The notes beneath the pieces are model-generated. The model had not been told where the DNA came from and did no database searches. It worked only from the letters and a program-made list of their open reading frames with translations. From Gemmatimonas sp. (lineage in GTDB: Bacteria; Gemmatimonadota; Gemmatimonadetes; Gemmatimonadales; Gemmatimonadaceae), in the NCBI GenBank assembly GCA_023910675.1, contig JAAVWC010000006.1, positions 62,001 to 126,000 of the forward strand: a DNA stretch of 64,000 nt, in the 5' to 3' direction. Of this stretch, positions 34,449-42,702 are shown in pieces (the first letter of the stretch is position 1; each line of letters begins with the position of its first letter). The translations under genes and the position numbers were made by a program.

Positions 34449-35263
34449 GACTTCATTTCCTCGTTGATCCATGGCCCCCATCGCTCCAGCGCATGGGGTG
34501 TGCATGCAGCTTCAAATGCCGTGCGTAAACCGCCATGGAGCTTGTTCACCACGTCGACAATTCCTTCGGATTCGAAGCGAAACGTTACTTCGTCGAATTG
34601 CACGAAGTGGTCAAAGTCTAGAATCAGACCTGGTACGCCCGCCTGCCCTTCAGTTATCGCGGTGGGATAGCGGAGCACAGCGGGCAATAGATCCCCTGGC
34701 AACATCTGACCAGGAGGAAGTACGGAAGAGCGAACCGCCATGATCCCGTGCGCGGTTTTCGAGATGGCCTCGGTGCGGAGTCCGATTCCTCGAGCCTGAA
34801 GCTCCGGCGCCTCACGCCAGGGAAATCCGAGCAGGCCCGCATGCACATATTCACCGAATCTCTCGCCAGGGGAGATGCGAACAAGATCGATGTAGCGTAG
34901 GCCGATTCGCTGAACAAACTCGACCCCGGCAACCTCCTCAAGCGCACGTAGCACGGAGCGAAGCCTGTTCCGAAACGGCTCGCTTGTCTTGTATGCGGTG
35001 GTCTGCAGAACGAGAGCCTCTTCGGTCAACATCACCCCAATGGTCTTATCAGCCGAGAAGAAATCCCACCGCGGTTTGATGTCGACCCTTGGAGGCGCCT
35101 GATCCGTCACCGACACGTGATGGACCTGACCCTCGGTGACCCATGGGAAGTCATTGGGGTGGATAGCTGCTCGAAATGCCTTCACGCGCTCCGATAATTC
35201 CCAGATGGGTGAATACACCACCTGCGCCAGCACGTGGACCAGCGGGGCGTTCTGTAGCCTCAT
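34445..35263 (-). CDS. TIGR04255-like family protein
   Basis: A 272-residue protein starting MRLQNAPLVHVLAQVVYSPIWELSERVKAFRAAI. The pattern of an N-terminal 'LxxAPLVxxxAQVxFSPI', a middle RIGLRYIDLVRI and a beta-rich core agrees with TIGR04255, a sporadically distributed family without known function. WDFFSADKTIGVMLTEEALVLQTTAYKT and LILDFDHFVQFDEVTF support a repeated beta unit. It is the first gene of a minus-strand three-gene set, transcribed divergently from the AbiE-like pair. Local base composition is more AT-rich than in the core genome. Confidence 0.7.
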   Translation of the reverse strand: MRLQNAPLVHVLAQVVYSPIWELSERVKAFRAAIHPNDFPWVTEGQVHHVSVTDQAPPRVDIKPRWDFFSADKTIGVMLTEEALVLQTTAYKTSEPFRNRLRSVLRALEEVAGVEFVQRIGLRYIDLVRISPGERFGEYVHAGLLGFPWREAPELQARGIGLRTEAISKTAHGIMAVRSSVLPPGQMLPGDLLPAVLRYPTAITEGQAGVPGLILDFDHFVQFDEVTFRFESEGIVDVVNKLHGGLRTAFEAACTPHALERWGPWINEEMKS

Positions 35264-35468
35264 AATGTCTAAAGCCTAAGGGACGTTATACAATATGCAA
35301 TACACTTATTTTTACAGTTTGTGTGTCCTAGGCCATAAAATCCCATTTCGGACGTAGGTCACACACATCCGTGAGCGTGAAGCTGCCCCGCTACGGACCG
35401 TCCATTCAGCCTTCGGTCGTTCGCAGGGAGTGTAACGCCGTCGAATATTGCGCTAATAAACGAAGAGC

Positions 35469-35495
35469 GTATAATAAACAGACCGCTTATTATAC
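35469..35495 (+). promoter_or_regulatory. Operator-like dyad upstream of the AbiEi-like gene
   Basis: GTATAATAA at 35469-35477 is the exact reverse complement of 35487-35495, with a 9-bp spacer, ending 14 bp before ATG 35510. The surrounding 100 bp is AT-rich and includes several TATAAT-like hexamers. In AbiE systems the antitoxin AbiEi represses its own promoter by binding inverted repeats, so this is the likely autoregulatory site. Confidence 0.65.
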
Positions 35496-35509
35496 TATTA
35501 TCAGTTATC

Positions 35510-36685
35510 ATGCCTCGCGTCCCCGACTGGCTCACCCGCAGGCTCCGAACCCTTCCTGGGGTGCGGGTCGATGTCGACCCGCTCGGCAGCCGCATAACCC
35601 TGCACAGCCCAGGAACCCGTCCGGTTCGGTACCGGGCGATTGCCGTATCGGGGATATCGGGCGCCGAGGCGACACGACGGGCCACGGAGCTGTCGAAAAA
35701 GGTCGGCGAGGAGCACGCGCTGCTCGCCGTTCGGAGCCTGCCAAGCGCGATCCGCGACGACCTCGCCGAAGCAGGCGTCTCTTGGGCAGAACAACTGACG
35801 GGACACCTGCACCTCCAAGCTGCGCCGCTCTTCATCCATGTGGAGGGGCACGGGCAGCGCGAGCCGCCGGCGCTACCCGAGGCCGGCGCGCGGCCCACCC
35901 GGCTGATTGGCCTCTCCGGCCGCTGCGCCGAGACGCTGCTCCTACTGGCGACGACTCCAGGTGGACTGGAGCGCGACATCACGACGACGCGCCTCGCGGC
36001 GCTGGCCGGCGTGACCCAGCCGCAGGCGACGTATGTGCTGCACCGCCTCGAACGGGAGAAGGTGCTCACGCCAACCCGTAGTGGAGGACGCACCAAGAGT
36101 TGGGCGGTGGTTGACGCTGCCGGGCTCCTCGATCTGTGGGGCGCCGAAGACACTGCCCCCGTCGAAGAGACTCAGATTTATGTCTGGTCACGCGCACCTC
36201 AGGAGCTCCTACAGGGGCTCGCCCGACTGAACGATGCCGTGGAAGCGTGGGCGCTCGGGGGCGCCGCGGCGGCAAATCTGTACGCCCCCACCCTCACGAC
36301 CTATCCGGTGGCTACCGTCTGGATCCCCAACGCGATACCAGTCGATATGGTGGCCTCCGCGCTCGACGGACAGGTGGTGGCTGACGGCGGTTCCGTCACC
36401 ATACGGCAGACAGCCAAGGATCCGTGGGCGCTCCATCGGCTGTCGCTACCGACGAAGGGGACCGTGCACCTGAGCGCAGACGTCGATGCCAATGAGTCTG
36501 CGAGACTGCGGGAGACGCTTCGCGGCAACCAAAGTCGACCACCCGCTGCCGATCTGTGGGGAGGGATGTCGCTGGTATCGCGGCCGCGCGCCATCATCGA
36601 GACGCTGCGCGATGGCAGAGGTCGATACGAGGAGATCGCGGTGGCCCTGCGAAACTCGCTGGCCCTGACAAGCACGACTGGCTAG
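35510..36685 (+). CDS. AbiEi-like antitoxin / transcriptional regulator
   Basis: A 391-residue protein with a central winged helix (residues about 140-200: CAETLLLLATTPGGLERDITTTRLAALAGVTQPQATYVLHRLEREKVLTPTRSGG). A C-terminal domain follows, as in AbiEi-type type IV antitoxins (LARLNDAVEAWALGGAAAANLYAPTLTTYPVATVWIPN). The next gene, 46 bp later, encodes a nucleotidyltransferase-like protein, matching the antitoxin-then-toxin order. The N-terminal 130 residues (IRDDLAEAGVSWAEQLTGHLHL) are an extension that may contact the toxin or DNA. The type IV TA assignment is by domain and order, not by close similarity. Confidence 0.78.
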   Translation: MPRVPDWLTRRLRTLPGVRVDVDPLGSRITLHSPGTRPVRYRAIAVSGISGAEATRRATELSKKVGEEHALLAVRSLPSAIRDDLAEAGVSWAEQLTGHLHLQAAPLFIHVEGHGQREPPALPEAGARPTRLIGLSGRCAETLLLLATTPGGLERDITTTRLAALAGVTQPQATYVLHRLEREKVLTPTRSGGRTKSWAVVDAAGLLDLWGAEDTAPVEETQIYVWSRAPQELLQGLARLNDAVEAWALGGAAAANLYAPTLTTYPVATVWIPNAIPVDMVASALDGQVVADGGSVTIRQTAKDPWALHRLSLPTKGTVHLSADVDANESARLRETLRGNQSRPPAADLWGGMSLVSRPRAIIETLRDGRGRYEEIAVALRNSLALTSTTG

Positions 36686-36730
36686 CGCGTTAAGCACGCG
36701 ATTCGTCTCACCTTCCATCTCGACCCAGAA

Positions 36731-37687
36731 ATGCCGCCCGAACAACCACCAGTCAATCCAACGCGCCAGGACTACAATCGCGGCATCCTCGATGCCTGCT
36801 ACCGCGCGCTCGCAACGATTGTCAAAGCGATTGATGGGCAACAGTTCCCACGACTCGTGGTAATTGGCGGCCTCGCGCCCACGCTGCTGCTCAATGATGA
36901 TCATCTGGACGCGCTCTTCAAGGATGACCCACATCCCGGAACCAGCGACGTTGACTTGTGTGTGCAGGTGGACTTAACGAACGACGCGAACCTCTATGCG
37001 TCGCTGCTCAGGATTTTGAAGGATCTCAGCTTCGAGCCGATGCAACGGAACGACGGTTTCGGGGATAGCACCTGGCAGTGGGTGAGAGACATTGACGAAG
37101 CGAAGACCGCGGTCGAATTCCTGTCGCCGTCCGATGGCGTGGTATCCCAGAGCGGTGCTCCCACGGTCGGGCGCATTGGGCAGGCGACGCCGACGAGGCC
37201 CGGTGATGAGATCGGCGCATTTCGACTGCCAGCCGGCGAGCTCGCATTTCGAGATGCGCTTCCCCGACAACTCAACGTTGATCTGCTCGGACCTCCCGGC
37301 GAGCTCTCAGTAGGAATGGCCGACGTGACGGTATGGGTAGCGAACCTTCTGCCGATGCTCGTACTCAAGAGTTTCGCACTCCAACGTCGTACGAAGCACA
37401 AAGACGCGTTTGACATCGTCTGGCTGCTGACTCGATGGCAGGGCGGCCCCGCGCAGGCCGCTCGCGACGCCAAGAACAGTCCGGTCGCGGACGGTCCGCA
37501 TGTATTGGAAGCGATTGCGATCCTCGACCGCGCCTTCAAGGACCCGGCTCAACATGGTTGCCAACAGTACGCCATCTTCGAGCTTGGCGGAGTCGGTGCG
37601 GCGCAGTCACCCACAGATTCGCTCCGCCTCGCACGCTACGCCCAAGGTGCCGTGCAACGCTTTCTCGAAACCTGGCACGCGCCCTAG
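36731..37687 (+). CDS. AbiEii-like nucleotidyltransferase toxin
   Basis: A 318-residue nucleotidyltransferase-fold protein: PRLVVIGGLAPTLLL then GTSDVDLCVQVDL, matching the GG...DxD pattern of the DNA polymerase beta superfamily as in AbiEii. Further on TAVEFLSPSD may carry the third acidic residue, and LVLKSFALQRRTKHKDAFDIVWLLTRW matches the common AbiEii C-terminal 'K...aL..R.k.KDayDi..Ll'. AbiEii relatives such as MenT add nucleotides to tRNA acceptor ends. It is probably the toxin of the pair with the upstream gene; both look intact. Confidence 0.8.
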   Translation: MPPEQPPVNPTRQDYNRGILDACYRALATIVKAIDGQQFPRLVVIGGLAPTLLLNDDHLDALFKDDPHPGTSDVDLCVQVDLTNDANLYASLLRILKDLSFEPMQRNDGFGDSTWQWVRDIDEAKTAVEFLSPSDGVVSQSGAPTVGRIGQATPTRPGDEIGAFRLPAGELAFRDALPRQLNVDLLGPPGELSVGMADVTVWVANLLPMLVLKSFALQRRTKHKDAFDIVWLLTRWQGGPAQAARDAKNSPVADGPHVLEAIAILDRAFKDPAQHGCQQYAIFELGGVGAAQSPTDSLRLARYAQGAVQRFLETWHAP

Positions 37688-37733
37688 CCGCACCGCCTCA
37701 CGGTATGTCCCGGTTATTGCTTCTGAATTGCGT

Positions 37734-38183
37734 TCATTCTCGCCAACGCCACCGAGCTCTCAGTCGACTCCACCACGATCTTGTGGGCGCCTGACTGTGT
37801 AGAGTTGAATGATTGTCAGCTTGCGTCTCCGACTTGATTCCGCCGTACAACGCAAACTGTTCCTGACGAGTTGACGCGCGACTGTCGTTGATTTCCGTAC
37901 TCGTGCACTCGTAACTCCAAACCACGCGATTCTGGCGAATCCAGTAGTGCGAGCGACAGTCGTACTGGTGGTTGCCAATCGAGGGATAGAGCGTGACCGA
38001 ACGACCGTCGTACTGCAACTGCCAACCGGCGGGCGAGAGCGGAGTTACAACGCGATTGCCGCAGCCGCAGCAACAGTGATGCACGACGGTATTGAATGCC
38101 ATCGACATGTACAGCACACCGTCTTCAAGAGTCAGCGGCAGGACCTCGACAAAGCGGTGCTCAAGATGGGCGCACCTCGTCAT
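37734..38183 (-). CDS. DUF6527-like protein of the ubiquitin-like operon
   Basis: A 149-residue protein: FVEVLPLTLEDGVLYMSMAFNTVVHHCCCGCGNRVVTPLSPAGWQLQYDGRSVTLYPSIGN then YDCRSHYWIRQNRVVWS. The HxCxCGCG cluster with the later Cys and His (CRSHY) is a likely zinc site. The family occurs downstream of ThiF/E1-like genes in bacterial ubiquitin-like operons; its role there is unknown to me, possibly a metal-dependent isopeptidase substitute. Its ATG overlaps the ThiF stop by 4 bp. Confidence 0.75.
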   Translation of the reverse strand: MTRCAHLEHRFVEVLPLTLEDGVLYMSMAFNTVVHHCCCGCGNRVVTPLSPAGWQLQYDGRSVTLYPSIGNHQYDCRSHYWIRQNRVVWSYECTSTEINDSRASTRQEQFALYGGIKSETQADNHSTLHSQAPTRSWWSRLRARWRWRE

Positions 38184-38930
38184 TGAGACTCGCCTTGATC
38201 GTCGCTCACGAGCCCATTCCCCTCGATGATATAGGCGGAATGGCCTTCGCGCTCAAGATCGACGTAGAAGCCGCAGAGCTTCTTCCACTTGATGACCGCC
38301 ATGACGGCATTCAGTGCATTGAGCTCTGCGATCTGAATGTTCTTCTCGTACTCATCACCAGCCTCACCGTCCCGAGCGCCGAACGATACGCGGCGGTCGA
38401 TGTACTCCGGGTGCGGGATAATGCCGCGACGCATCGGATCGTACATTCCTAAGAAATAGGCGACTTTACTTGGTCGTCCGCGTAACTGGGTAAGCGAGGC
38501 AGCGCCGGGAGCTCGGAAGGCGTTGTGCTGAAGAAACTCATCTCCGTCATAAAGATGGATCTCTTCGACGGGAGTTTTTGCGAGCAGGTCGAGAACGTAT
38601 GCGCCGGTCCCACCCGTACCGATGATGGCGACTTTGCGCACAGCTAGCGTCGGCGTAAGCGCCGCGATTCCGGCGAGCGCTGATGCATTTTCGGTATAGC
38701 GAAAGACCGAGCCCGCATCACGTTCTTCGACGACGCCAAACGTACGCGCCGTGACGCTAGGCTCCAGTGCCTCGGCCGGACCGGAAATTCGGTTCACGTA
38801 CTCAGTGAGCTTTTCGTAGAAATCGCGATAGCGGTCGGCCGGCTTGGGTTTCGCTGAGAAGGAGTGATCGACGATCAGTTCCGGTTCGACGGCTCGCCGA
38901 TCCGAGCCATGTACAATCTCTGTCATCAGC
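38180..38930 (-). pseudogene. ThiF/E1-like adenylyltransferase, C-terminal piece (split by IS21-type element)
   Basis: This piece carries the E1-type Rossmann domain: LAVRKVAIIGTGGTGAYVLDLLAKTPVEEIHLYDGDEFLQHNAFRAPGA (nucleotide loop GTGGTG, then the Asp of YDGDE) and a C-terminal NIQIAELNALNAVMAVIKWKKLCGFYVDLERE. Upstream is VDHSFSAKPKPADRYRDFYEKLTEYVNRISGPA. The segment is in the same frame as the N-terminal piece at 41647-41902 once the IS and one copy of TCAGC are removed. Between HPEYID and RVSFGA (near 38392) about 70-80 residues usual in relatives seem to be missing. An internal ATG at 38926 could still start a truncated protein. Confidence 0.78.
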
Positions 38931-39077
38931 TGCGTATTCCGGTCAAAGCGGCCACCTAATCCGATTCAATTCGGCCAGGCATTCTGGTTCAATTCGGCCA
39001 CCGCGTCTGGCCCATTTCGGCCAGGGGTTACGGCTGGTGGTGTCGTCGCGCTGCGGGCGTGGGATCGGTGAGAGGAA

Positions 39078-39833
39078 TTAGGGTGTGGCGGTGTCGGTCG
39101 CGGCGCTCGCGCCGAGTTTACGCAGCGATCCTCCGGTGAGTGTGATGCGGTGCGCGTGGTGGACCAAACGATCCATGATCGCGTCCCCGAAGGTGGCATC
39201 GCCGACGCCTTCGTGCCAGTGCTCGACGGGGACTTGGCTCGTCAGCAGCGTCGCGCGACGGCCCGTGCGATCCTCGATCATCTCCAAGAGATCGCGGCGT
39301 TCGCGATCCCCGATGGGGGCGAGGCCCCAGTCGTCGAGGATCAAGAGATCCGCTTTGCCGAGTTGCGCGAGCACCTTGCCGTACGTGCCGTCGCTACGCG
39401 CGATCGCGAGTTCCGGCAGCAGTCGTGGCAAGCGCAGATAGCGCACGACGTAGCCGTGGCGACACGCACTATGCCCAAGCGCACACGCTAACCACGACTT
39501 CCCGGTACCCGTTGGACCGGTAATTAACAGGACCCCGTGTTGCTGGATCCAATCGCCGGTCGCGAGCCGCAAGAGCTGCGATTTGTCGAGCCCGCGCTTC
39601 ACGCGAAAGTTCACGTCTTCGATCGACGCACTATGGCGGAGCCGCGCGATCTGGAGTAGCCGCGTCACGCGGCGATTCTCGCGCGCGACGTGTTCGCGTT
39701 CCAAGAGCAGCGCCAGACGATCTTCAAAATCGAGCGAGACGACATCGGGCTGTCGCCGCTGTTCATCGAGCGCTTCCGCCATCGCGGGGAGTTTCAAACG
39801 ATGCAGCAGGTCGGTGGTTTGTTGGGCGAGCAT
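39078..39833 (-). CDS. istB: IS21-family helper ATPase IstB
   Basis: 251 residues from ATG 39833; a TTG at 39848 is also open. AAA+ ATPase with Walker A ITGPTGTGKSWLACALGHSA, Walker B ADLLILDDWGLAPIGDRERRDLLEMIEDR and sensor TLLTSQVPVEHWHEGVGD. The N-terminal helix TTDLLHRLKLPAMAEALDEQRRQ is the usual IstB start. It works with IstA in target selection. Confidence 0.95.
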   Translation of the reverse strand: MLAQQTTDLLHRLKLPAMAEALDEQRRQPDVVSLDFEDRLALLLEREHVARENRRVTRLLQIARLRHSASIEDVNFRVKRGLDKSQLLRLATGDWIQQHGVLLITGPTGTGKSWLACALGHSACRHGYVVRYLRLPRLLPELAIARSDGTYGKVLAQLGKADLLILDDWGLAPIGDRERRDLLEMIEDRTGRRATLLTSQVPVEHWHEGVGDATFGDAIMDRLVHHAHRITLTGGSLRKLGASAATDTATP

Positions 39834-39834
39834 G

Positions 39835-41391
39835 CTATTCGACTCCAAAGAGGGGAAGTGAGGCGGACGCCGCGAAGTACGCGGCGCCGCGCACGTTGTC
39901 GTGCGTGGCCGGAAGGTTGGTGGTCGCCTCCATCGTCTCGGGTGGCGATTGATCGAGGCCGAGTTTGAGGATCGAGTGCAGCGAGCGATACGTCATCGCG
40001 CCGGTGGTCTGCGCACGCTGCGCCGCGGCCTCGAGGCGGGCGTCGCCGTACCGTTTCCCGAGCGACAAGAGGCCGAGGCAGGCGCGATAGCCTTGCTCGG
40101 GATGCGGCTTATGCTCGAGGATGTGCGCGACCACCGCGCCCGTCGCGACCCCGATGGATTCGCCCCAGCGCACGAGGCGTGAGGGGGTCCACTCGACATG
40201 GCGCGCGTGCGACTTCGGCCGATGCGCGGGATCGGTGGAGTAGCCGCCTGGCGTCTGGCGCCGCACGTGCGCGGCCACGCGGGTGCCTTGATGCAAGATC
40301 TCGCACATCGTCGCGGTGAGGCGCACGTCGACGGTCGCGCGCACGAGCGTGTACGGCACGCTGTAACAGTGCTTCTCCACGGCGATGTGGTAATCGATGT
40401 TCACCTTCGCCGTGCGCCACTCGGCATACTCGTAGCGCGTGGCGGGGAGTGGGCGCAGGGCGGGGCGATCGGTCTCCGCAAAGCGTGACCGGCGGGTGCC
40501 GGGGAGCTTCTGAAAGGGGCGATCGTTCAGGGCCTCCACGCGTTCGCGCAGCGCCTCATTCAGCTCGGCCAGCGAGGTAAAGCGGTGATGGCGCAGCGGG
40601 GCGAGCAGTTCGCGCTCGACGATCTGCACCGCCGTTTCCACTTTCGCTTTGTCGCGCGGCGCGGCGACGCGCGTGGGCAACACCGCGGTGCCATAGTGCG
40701 TGGCGAACTCGGCATAGGTCGCGTTGATCTCCGGCGCGTAGTACGACGCGTACGTCACGCCCGCCTTGAGGTTGTCCGGGATCAGCAGGGCCGTGACGCC
40801 CCCGAAAAACTCCAGCATGCGCACATGCGACGCGATCCAATCGGGGAGCGATTGCGTCCACGTCGCTTCAGCAAACGTGTAGTTGCTCGCGCCGAGCGCC
40901 GCGACGAAGATCTGTGCCTCGCGGATCTCACCGGTGGTGGCGTCGACGATGTCGACGGTCAGCCCCGCGTAGTCGACGAAGAGGCGTTCGCCGGCGCGAT
41001 ACTCTTGCCGCATGACCGGATCGATCGTGGCGCGCCACTGCCGATAGTGGACGGCGAACTGGCTGTAGCTGTACCCCGCCGGTTCGCGCGCTCGGTACTC
41101 GTGCCACAGCAGCCACAAGGTCACGCCTTTCTGCTGCTTCTCCTGCGCGATCACCGCCCACTCGGGGAGCGGGCGCGTGGCCGACGAGGGCGTCGTCGCG
41201 CGCGCGAAGAGGGCGTCCTCGAGGGCGCCATCGGTGAGCGCGGTCGCGAGGGGCCACGTTAACCCGCTCGCACGGAAGCGCGCACAGTAGTCCTGCACCG
41301 TGCTTCGCGGCACGCCGAGGCTGCGCGCGGCGCGCCGTTCGCTGAGGCCCGCTTCCAATCGGAGGCGGAGTACATCTCGAATCATTCGCAT
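39835..41391 (-). CDS. istA: IS21-family transposase IstA
   Basis: 518 residues from ATG 41391; the frame is open to 41481. HTH: RMIRDVLRLRLEAGLSERRAARSLGVPRSTVQDYCARF. DDE integrase core: first Asp in AGERLFVDYAGLTVDIVD, second in GVTALLIPDNLKAGVTYA, Glu in APRDKAKVETAVQIVERELLA. The C-terminal region (HYCYSVPYTLVRATVDVRLT-like, here KHCYSVPYTLVR) is the IstA end-repeat binding part. It lies immediately before istB. Confidence 0.94.
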   Translation of the reverse strand: MRMIRDVLRLRLEAGLSERRAARSLGVPRSTVQDYCARFRASGLTWPLATALTDGALEDALFARATTPSSATRPLPEWAVIAQEKQQKGVTLWLLWHEYRAREPAGYSYSQFAVHYRQWRATIDPVMRQEYRAGERLFVDYAGLTVDIVDATTGEIREAQIFVAALGASNYTFAEATWTQSLPDWIASHVRMLEFFGGVTALLIPDNLKAGVTYASYYAPEINATYAEFATHYGTAVLPTRVAAPRDKAKVETAVQIVERELLAPLRHHRFTSLAELNEALRERVEALNDRPFQKLPGTRRSRFAETDRPALRPLPATRYEYAEWRTAKVNIDYHIAVEKHCYSVPYTLVRATVDVRLTATMCEILHQGTRVAAHVRRQTPGGYSTDPAHRPKSHARHVEWTPSRLVRWGESIGVATGAVVAHILEHKPHPEQGYRACLGLLSLGKRYGDARLEAAAQRAQTTGAMTYRSLHSILKLGLDQSPPETMEATTNLPATHDNVRGAAYFAASASLPLFGVE

Positions 41392-41646
41392 CGGGATCCT
41401 GTCGCGGGGCACGCGGTCACTCCGGTTAAAGTCCCGGAAGGACGCACGAATCACGCGGGGTGGGGATCCCACACCAGTCACTGCAGCAACACCGCTAGTA
41501 GCCCCCTGGCCGGATTCCGCCAGAATGAGTGGCCGGAATCACCCAGAATGGGTGGCCGGATTCACCCGGAATGCGTGGCCGGATTCAACCGGAATGGGTG
41601 GCCGGATTCAACCAGAATGGGTGGCCGGTTTGCGCCGTAATACGCA

Positions 41647-41902
41647 TCAGCCGACCATCCTGATGCGCAGGGTGGGCACCCACCCACATCGCGACATGGT
41701 CGTTGGGAGCCACAGCAACATCACCGGCGAAGGTGATCGGCATGACGAGCTTCCCGAACTGCACGTTTCGCTGCTCAGACACGTATGGCACTTCGTGGAG
41801 CACGAGATGTCCGCCGTGGATCTCCAGCTCGTAGCCTTCGTCGGCTGCGCGCTGGAGATCCTGACTCGCGGCGATCCTAGGATCGATCAGTGGCTGTGAC
41901 AC
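41647..41902 (-). pseudogene. ThiF/E1-like protein, N-terminal piece (DUF6791-like domain)
   Basis: The GTG at 41902 begins MSQPLIDPRIAASQDLQRAADEGYELEIHGGHLVLHEVPYVSEQRNVQFGKLVMPIT, ending ...HQDGRLM at the IS boundary. The pattern LxRaxDEGYelEixxGHLvlxxVPYV is found at the start of ThiF proteins that accompany multiubiquitin-domain proteins. Without the IS it joins KAD-free to TEIVHGSDRR at 38924, giving one frame of about 333 codons. The start overlaps the end of the multiubiquitin-protein gene by 26 bp. Confidence 0.78.
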
Positions 41903-42206
41903 TGAAAATCATCTCGTTCTTGACCTTCGTGGTCTGCCCGGCGACCAGGGTGCCCATTGGCTTATTGCCGTGGCCCCGCTGGTATGTGACACCGTACAGA
42001 ATATTCGGACCCGTTGGCAGCCCTCGGGCGAGAGCGACTACCTCTTCGAAGGAGATGTCCTTGTCCGAAACGAGGTGCGGCTCGGCGTTCACGTAGATCG
42101 TGTTCCGCTTTCGTCCCCTCTCGGCCTCGCCACGCTCCCCCGCGTCAACCCCATCCGTTTCGTTTACAGCCGATTCCACCTCGTCTACCTCAGTGCTTTG
42201 ACCCAT
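41877..42206 (-). CDS. Multiubiquitin-domain (ubiquitin-like) protein
   Basis: A 109-residue protein. After an acidic 35-residue leader comes a single beta-grasp unit: NTIYVNAEPHLVSDKDISFEEVVALARGLPTGPNILYGVTYQRGHGNKPMGTLVAGQTTKVKNEMIFSVTATDRS. The 'iyVNxxxHxVxxxxISfeEVvxLA ... ytVtYxrG ... G.L..G..v.v...m.F.VT.TdrS' pattern is that of the multiubiquitin domain. These are conjugated or processed by the E1/E2-like proteins of the same operon. It ends in Ser and has no Gly-Gly tail, so it may need no or different processing. The gene is intact. Confidence 0.8.
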   Translation of the reverse strand: MGQSTEVDEVESAVNETDGVDAGERGEAERGRKRNTIYVNAEPHLVSDKDISFEEVVALARGLPTGPNILYGVTYQRGHGNKPMGTLVAGQTTKVKNEMIFSVTATDRS

Positions 42207-42281
42207 TGTCCACCTCGCGATGTTGTGTTTCGTAGAATTCCGATCATCGCAGCCGTCGATGTTCGGCCCGGCAGCTAGCGA

Positions 42282-42524
42282 CTAGCGGTTGCGGTCCTTG
42301 GGTGGATTGGTGTCGCCGCCGTAGCTGTTCTTCGTCCCGATCTTCCCGTCCTTGTTGTGGATCGTATGCTCGACCTTGGCCTTCTGCGCATCGCTGCGTC
42401 CCTGCTCCACGGCGCGCTCCTTGAGCCGGTGGTTACTCAGAACTTCCCCGCCCTGTTGGTTAACCCACCCCTTCCCCGAGGGATTGGGGGTGGTGTGCAC
42501 GCCCGCCTTCTTGCCCGCGTTCAT
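42282..42524 (-). CDS. DUF2188-like small protein
   Basis: An 80-residue basic protein: GVHTTPNPSGKGWVNQQGGEVLSNHRLKERAVEQGRSDAQKAKVEHTIHNKDGKIGTKNSYGGDTNPPKDRNR. The beta-hairpin start, the Arg/Lys helix and HNKDGKI..K.SYG match DUF2188. It is the first gene of the minus-strand ubiquitin-like operon, 75 bp before the multiubiquitin gene. Function unknown. Confidence 0.75.
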   Translation of the reverse strand: MNAGKKAGVHTTPNPSGKGWVNQQGGEVLSNHRLKERAVEQGRSDAQKAKVEHTIHNKDGKIGTKNSYGGDTNPPKDRNR

Positions 42525-42600
42525 CGCGCCTCCGTGTTGTGAAATCGTTTTAGGGGACTAGCGGGCGCCCCTGATCGCCCGTATCATCACCGGTACGCTT

Positions 42601-42683
42601 GTTTCACCGATGCAACACGAAATCCAGTCTAATGCGGACCAGATAGCGTGTCAACGGTGAAACAACCGTTTCATACTTGAAAC
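42601..42683. promoter_or_regulatory. GTTTCA/TGAAAC operator cluster between divergent genes
   Basis: GTTTCACCG at 42601-42609 and its complement CGGTGAAAC at 42655-42663 form one pair. TGAAAC (42658-42663) and GTTTCA (42668-42673) form a tight dyad with a 4-bp spacer, and TTGAAAC recurs at 42677-42683. The cluster lies between the DUF2188 gene (minus) and the XRE gene (plus), as expected for binding sites of the XRE regulator. Confidence 0.65.
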
Positions 42684-42702
42684 AGCCTCGACACGTCAGT
42701 GC

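Larger units (their letters stand above)
38931..41646 (-). mobile_element. IS21-family-like insertion sequence with 5-bp target duplication
   Basis: 2.7 kb with istA and istB on the minus strand. The ends are inverted copies (TGCGTATTCCGG at 38931 and CGCCGTAATACGCA ending at 41646), each followed inward by several copies of a 23-bp repeat with core GTGGCCGGATTC; five copies start at 41521, 41544, 41567, 41590 and 41613. The host sequence TCAGC is duplicated on both sides (38926-38930 and 41647-41651). Multiple end repeats and a 4-8 bp duplication are typical of IS21. Confidence 0.93.

Noticed and set aside
41521..41640. Regularly spaced 23-bp repeats resembling a CRISPR array
   Set aside because: The units are directly adjacent with no spacers and lie at the end of an IS21-type element, where multiple end repeats are expected.
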